DNA from: Malurus cyaneus samueli
Taxonomy: Eukaryota > Chordata > Aves > Passeriformes > Maluridae
NCBI GenBank assembly: GCA_009741485.1
Contig: CM019228.1
Span: forward strand, 11,050,696-11,114,695
Direction of reading: 5' to 3'
Length of the DNA: 64,000 nt
The notes under the pieces were generated by a model that worked only from the letters and a program-made list of their open reading frames with translations, was not told where the DNA came from and searched no databases. Shown here piece by piece: positions 60,300 through 64,000 of this stretch. Both the position numbers and the translations under genes were made by a program. Numbering within the stretch: position 1 is the stretch's first letter; each line of letters begins with the position of its first letter.

Positions 60300-62480
60300 G
60301 GGATGGTTGTCCAGCGTGTGATGTGTCTTGGTCATCACAGGCTTGTGTGTCTCTGTCTCCTGCCTGCTGGTACAGCAGTGGGCATTTGGCTTCAGGAATC
60401 AGAGTTAAATTTTTACTATTTCATCTTCACTCCGTTATATTTACTTCAACTGGCCAAAGTTAACATTGCTAGATTAAATATTTCAGGAAATAATTACATC
60501 TAGTCCACTCTCTAGGGGGAAAGTCCCAAAGCAGATGAAATTTGCATCTGTGGGCTAGGGAGGGCTTTGGGAAGGGAAGGGAATGACTGAAGTGAAATAA
60601 TCCAAACAGTTTTCCAGGAAGAGCAAAATGCTTTACTTTTATGATACAGAGTGATGTGTATATCTGCTGTAATCTGCAGAAAGCAAAAAGAAGCTGGTAC
60701 AAGGTTCAGGCATTTATTAATAAGTAAATTATGTGGTGTTCTGTTCCAGACTCTTTGATATTCTAAATATTGTAATTAGAAAAAAATAGGCAAATTTCAA
60801 AGCCTGATTTTACTGTTCTGGCACTATCTATCAGTTAGACTGTACTGATGAAGGGTATTTATTGTCTGATGTTTAAGGGGATGTTTGTCCACCTGGTGTG
60901 GAGAAAAAGCAGTAAGACACTAAAGACTCATGAGAGTTTTCGAGGAGGTAAATATGTCCTAATGAGCTGGGATAGGACCACTGGGATCTTTGTCCCTCAG
61001 GTTTCACCTTTGACACAGAACAGCTCCAAAATCAGTGCTGCATGCATTGAAAAATCACCTTTGGTTCCCACAGGCTCCTTTCTTGTGAGGTAAAGCTCAA
61101 ACTGTAGCTCAACGTATCTTGGGCCAGAGTCAACACTCAGAAAAAAAGAGGTTGGTTCGCCTGGGGTTTTCAAGTGTGCCCTGTGGTCTTCTTGCCCTCA
61201 AAGTCTTCTGCTCCCTTTCCTCATGCCAAGGGACTGTTCCCTATCCCCAAAGCTTGGGGTGGGGGCAACTGGGGCAATAGGATCATACTGAAGCCCTCAG
61301 TAAATGCTCAAGATCACCCTTGGGACTTGTACTCTCAGTGTATAAAACACAGAACACAATTATTTACAGAGGGGTTTACTGCAAATACTGTGAGTCTAAA
61401 TAAGAGAAAAGATGCATGTTAATGTTAAAACCTTGGTTACTTGTATAATTCCAACTATTGTCTATATAAACTGCATAGCAAATGCTGTTTATCCTGGCTT
61501 GCAATGGCTTAGAATGATTTGGCAGTTTTTAAATTTTCTCTTAAACACTGACCTTGTAACTACTTGCATATCTCTTGGCTATTGTTTCAAAATGTTAATG
61601 TTTCCCTTTCATCATGTATTTTTTCTCAAATTGTGGTGAGTGTAGGGAGGGTATCTCATAAGGATTCACCCCTTGAAGATAATAACTGAGGACCTCAAAT
61701 AGCAGCAAATTCCACCAGCTCACAGTGAAATTTCTCGTACATTTTGGGGGATCTCTGGTAATTCTGAGCCATGGTACTATTTCACCTAATTAGCAATTTT
61801 AGGAGAATTCTGTTCTAGTAGTTTACTTCTTGGTTTTTTGTCAAGTCAATGGAATGTACTGTTTCTGTTAAAATACCACCTTTATTTTTGAAAATGTTAC
61901 ACTGGAAGTTGTGCACAGTTTCATGTGTAAGGAATTATTACTGAGCTAAGGAGATTTTGTAATTTTTTTTTTTTTTTATAGAGCTCTAGGAAATGCTAGC
62001 TGTGAAATGGACAAATACATGAAACTCAGCTTCGTGAGGTGTGTCAAACAGTTTTGTCTAAAGAGCTGAAAGCCAAGCTCGGTTCTAAACTAGCTTGAAC
62101 CACACTAGATTGCTCATTGTGAATGACTGAAGGCATCTGCAGTTAAATTTCATACTGAGAGAAATTCAGTGGTTTCTTTTAGATTTGATTTGGGTTTGTT
62201 GTAATCCAAAACTCAAAATGAAATTCTGAATAGCAAAATCATGAAGACTGTAGCTAAAGAATGTGTTTAGGCACAAACACATTCTATGTGAAATCTGTAA
62301 GTTTAACATAGCACATATTTATCTGTTATGATGACTTGTTGATTGTTGACTGCTCTCAGGTTTTTAAGGTGATAAGAGAGTGACTTTCATTCGTGAAGAC
62401 TCCACTTGTGTCTGTGAAGAAATGTTAATATATTTTCCAATAATAGAAAACAAATAATTTGCCTTTGTTTTGCAGTCTGC
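60300..62480. other. Intergenic region upstream of SLC2A11 copy 2
   Basis: About 2.2 kb between the copy 2 start and the isolated third terminal exon. No exon recognised and no CpG island. A 17-base T-run lies at about 61962-61978. Confidence 0.5.
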
Positions 62481-62495
62481 AAGCATCGAGGTATT

Positions 62496-62723
62496 TTATG
62501 ATCTTTTTGATGAGCAGATAGAAGCTGCTGTAGGTGATACTTCCTCAAGAGAACTATTTCCTGTAAAACAATGAGGTCTATTCCTAAAATGTAAAGTGCC
62601 AAATCCTTTGGTTATTTTCATAACAAAGTTCCCCTTTATCTCTGGAAGGAAGAAAAAAGATGAAGATGTTGAGCTGATGAGGATCTTAGTAAAGATAAGG
62701 GAGCAGAAAGAGATGAGGTTTTC
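62496..62723 (-). pseudogene. Isolated terminal exon of a third SLC2A11-like copy
   Basis: A single exon with a good acceptor (tttatttccag before 62723) opens as ENLISFCSLIFTKILISS, followed by FFFLPEIKGNFVMKITKGF and LHFRNR. It aligns with the last exon of both complete copies ([31 protein letters not shown]). The frame stays open for 75 codons to TAA at 62496, slightly longer than the 68 codons of the other copies, with a divergent tail. PETKG has become PEIKG, and the following acidic positions are changed. In the complete copies exon 11 lies 317-327 bases upstream; no clear exon 11 is seen in the remaining 1.3 kb of the window. It is either a decayed tandem copy or the last exon of a diverged gene that continues to the right. 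Confidence 0.65.
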
Positions 62724-62729
62724 CTGGAA

Positions 62730-64000
62730 ATAAATCAGAGAAAGATATTTTGATTTCATTTTTTTGCTCCTCCTTTTACAGCAGTTTGAACATGATATGA
62801 AAAATTATACCAGTGATGGCAAAGTTTCACTTTGTGACATTCAGTTTTGATGCTGTGACATGATGACAGTGTGTAGATGTGAAACAGAAACAGAAATAAA
62901 ATAGTTAAGATTTTCTTCTTTCCTGAAGGCAAGATAGGCAAAGTGAGTAGTCAAAATAACTTGAGATGTTGCTTGCAGAAGCATGAAAGAGGCCTTGGGA
63001 TGGGATTAAAACAACTCACAAACATTAATATTGGCAGGTTAATAATATACTTTCTGGTTTATCAGTAACTGCACGAGATGCAGCAATAGTGAGCATTTGA
63101 GAGAACAAGCCTCCTGAGGGCTGGCATGTTGGGTTAGTGCAGTTTGGGAGGATGAATGCATGAGATGGAAAGGTTCATTAAGCCATGAAGTAGACACCCA
63201 CAAAGCAACCTGACTCCTTACAGGAGACACTGGAGCTGTATCAGAGTCAGCATGGCTGGACTTCATAGAGAGGGACAGAGGGACCCAAGGCTCATGTTTT
63301 TAAACCAGTCATGGTGCAGTGTGACAGGATCAGCAGTCCCTCTGCAGTGTGCCAGCTGTGCTTCTGCTGAGACTAGCTCCTGTGAAAGAATCAGGACAGG
63401 GAATAAAATCAGAGAAAGGAAGTGAGAAATGAAAGTGGGAATTACCACAGCAGAGCACTGCTGTGCAGATCTGGTACATTGATCTGGTACAGTGCCAATA
63501 GAGAGCACTGATCCTGGTGCATTTTTCCATCTGCCCATTGAGTTAGCGACTCCACGGCTTTAATGTCTGTTCAGCACAGTTCAGAGCTACTGCCACTTGC
63601 AACTGCACCTCACTGTGAAACCTGTGCAGGCTGGGAAAGAGCAGCGTGGAAGAAGATAAATGTTACATTTATGTTCCATTTGGTTTCATGCTGTTCTTAT
63701 CTTCACACAGGAAATGGAGGCATTAGAAATTGCCCACTATAACATTGTTAGGGAAGCTGTAAGCTGTGCTGTCAGAGAGGGCATAGGCAAGAGGGCATGG
63801 TAGCAGTATCTGTTAAGTGGAGAGATTGATGCATTTGTTACTGGGGCATGCTCACTCTGAGGCAGCAATAAGTGAGCTCTTATTCTTTTGCAAAGAAGGG
63901 TAGGTGAAAAGAGCCAGGAATGGAAAGTCAATGGAAACGATTTGCCATTTGATTTGGGAAGCATCCTTTACATTATGACCACACCATCAATGACTCCCGA
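62730..64000. other. Right edge: no recognised gene
   Basis: About 1.3 kb where the remaining exons of the third SLC2A11-like copy would be expected. I could not identify any of them with confidence. Open frames here lack splice-consistent family matches. Confidence 0.45.

Noticed and set aside
63260..63420. Possible decayed exon 11 of the third SLC2A11-like copy (GASLSRS after a tttcacag acceptor)
   Set aside because: Only a handful of residues match, with shifts needed to continue. This is not better than chance by eye, so it was left out.
1..64000. Search for CRISPR arrays, prokaryotic operons, integrated phage, tRNA or rRNA genes
   Set aside because: The window is vertebrate nuclear DNA. 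No regularly spaced repeat array, operon, rRNA segment or tRNA cloverleaf was recognised.

Overview
The window is nuclear DNA of a vertebrate, most likely a bird. The genes are compact and intron-split, with GT-AG splice sites. The promoters of GSTT, DDX51 and MIF lie in short GC-rich islands, interspersed repeats are sparse, and the recognisable ones look like 3' ends of CR1 LINEs. The species cannot be named from the sequence. All exon boundaries were read by hand from the reverse strand, by matching translated segments to remembered vertebrate homologues and then checking splice sites and phase.

Every gene found lies on the minus strand. From left to right there are two theta-class glutathione S-transferase genes (2391-10483 and 15463-20574, five exons each), the DEAD-box helicase gene DDX51 (21982-30341, 16 coding exons), MIF (31302-33389, three exons), and a broken second MIF copy (35835-39274). 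Two complete SLC2A11-type sugar-transporter genes follow (41654-49179 and 52630-60289). They have 12 exons each, identical exon lengths, and 499 codons. Last comes an isolated terminal exon of a third SLC2A11-like copy (62496-62723). GC-rich islands cover the starts of GSTT copy A, GSTT copy B, DDX51 and MIF. A fifth island at 1-240 has no assigned gene.

The GSTT, MIF and SLC2A11 families are also neighbours in mammals (human 22q11), so this is the avian counterpart of that detoxification, tautomerase and transporter cluster, enlarged by tandem duplication. DDX51 between GSTT and MIF differs from the human layout, where DDX51 sits on chromosome 12q24. The products do not form one pathway. The GSTs conjugate glutathione to electrophiles, DDX51 acts in nucleolar 60S ribosome maturation, MIF is a cytokine and tautomerase, and the SLC2A11 proteins are 12-helix membrane carriers; bird and fish relatives have been linked to pigment cells.

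The most notable observations are these. GSTT copy A has lost two glutathione-site residues that copy B keeps. The second MIF copy carries a 1-base and a 2-base deletion plus a Trp-to-stop change. DDX51 exon 2 has an apparent one-base frameshift, and a perfect CRE palindrome lies just upstream of its ATG. I found no undescribed molecular system; the interest lies in how the duplicated genes have diverged.
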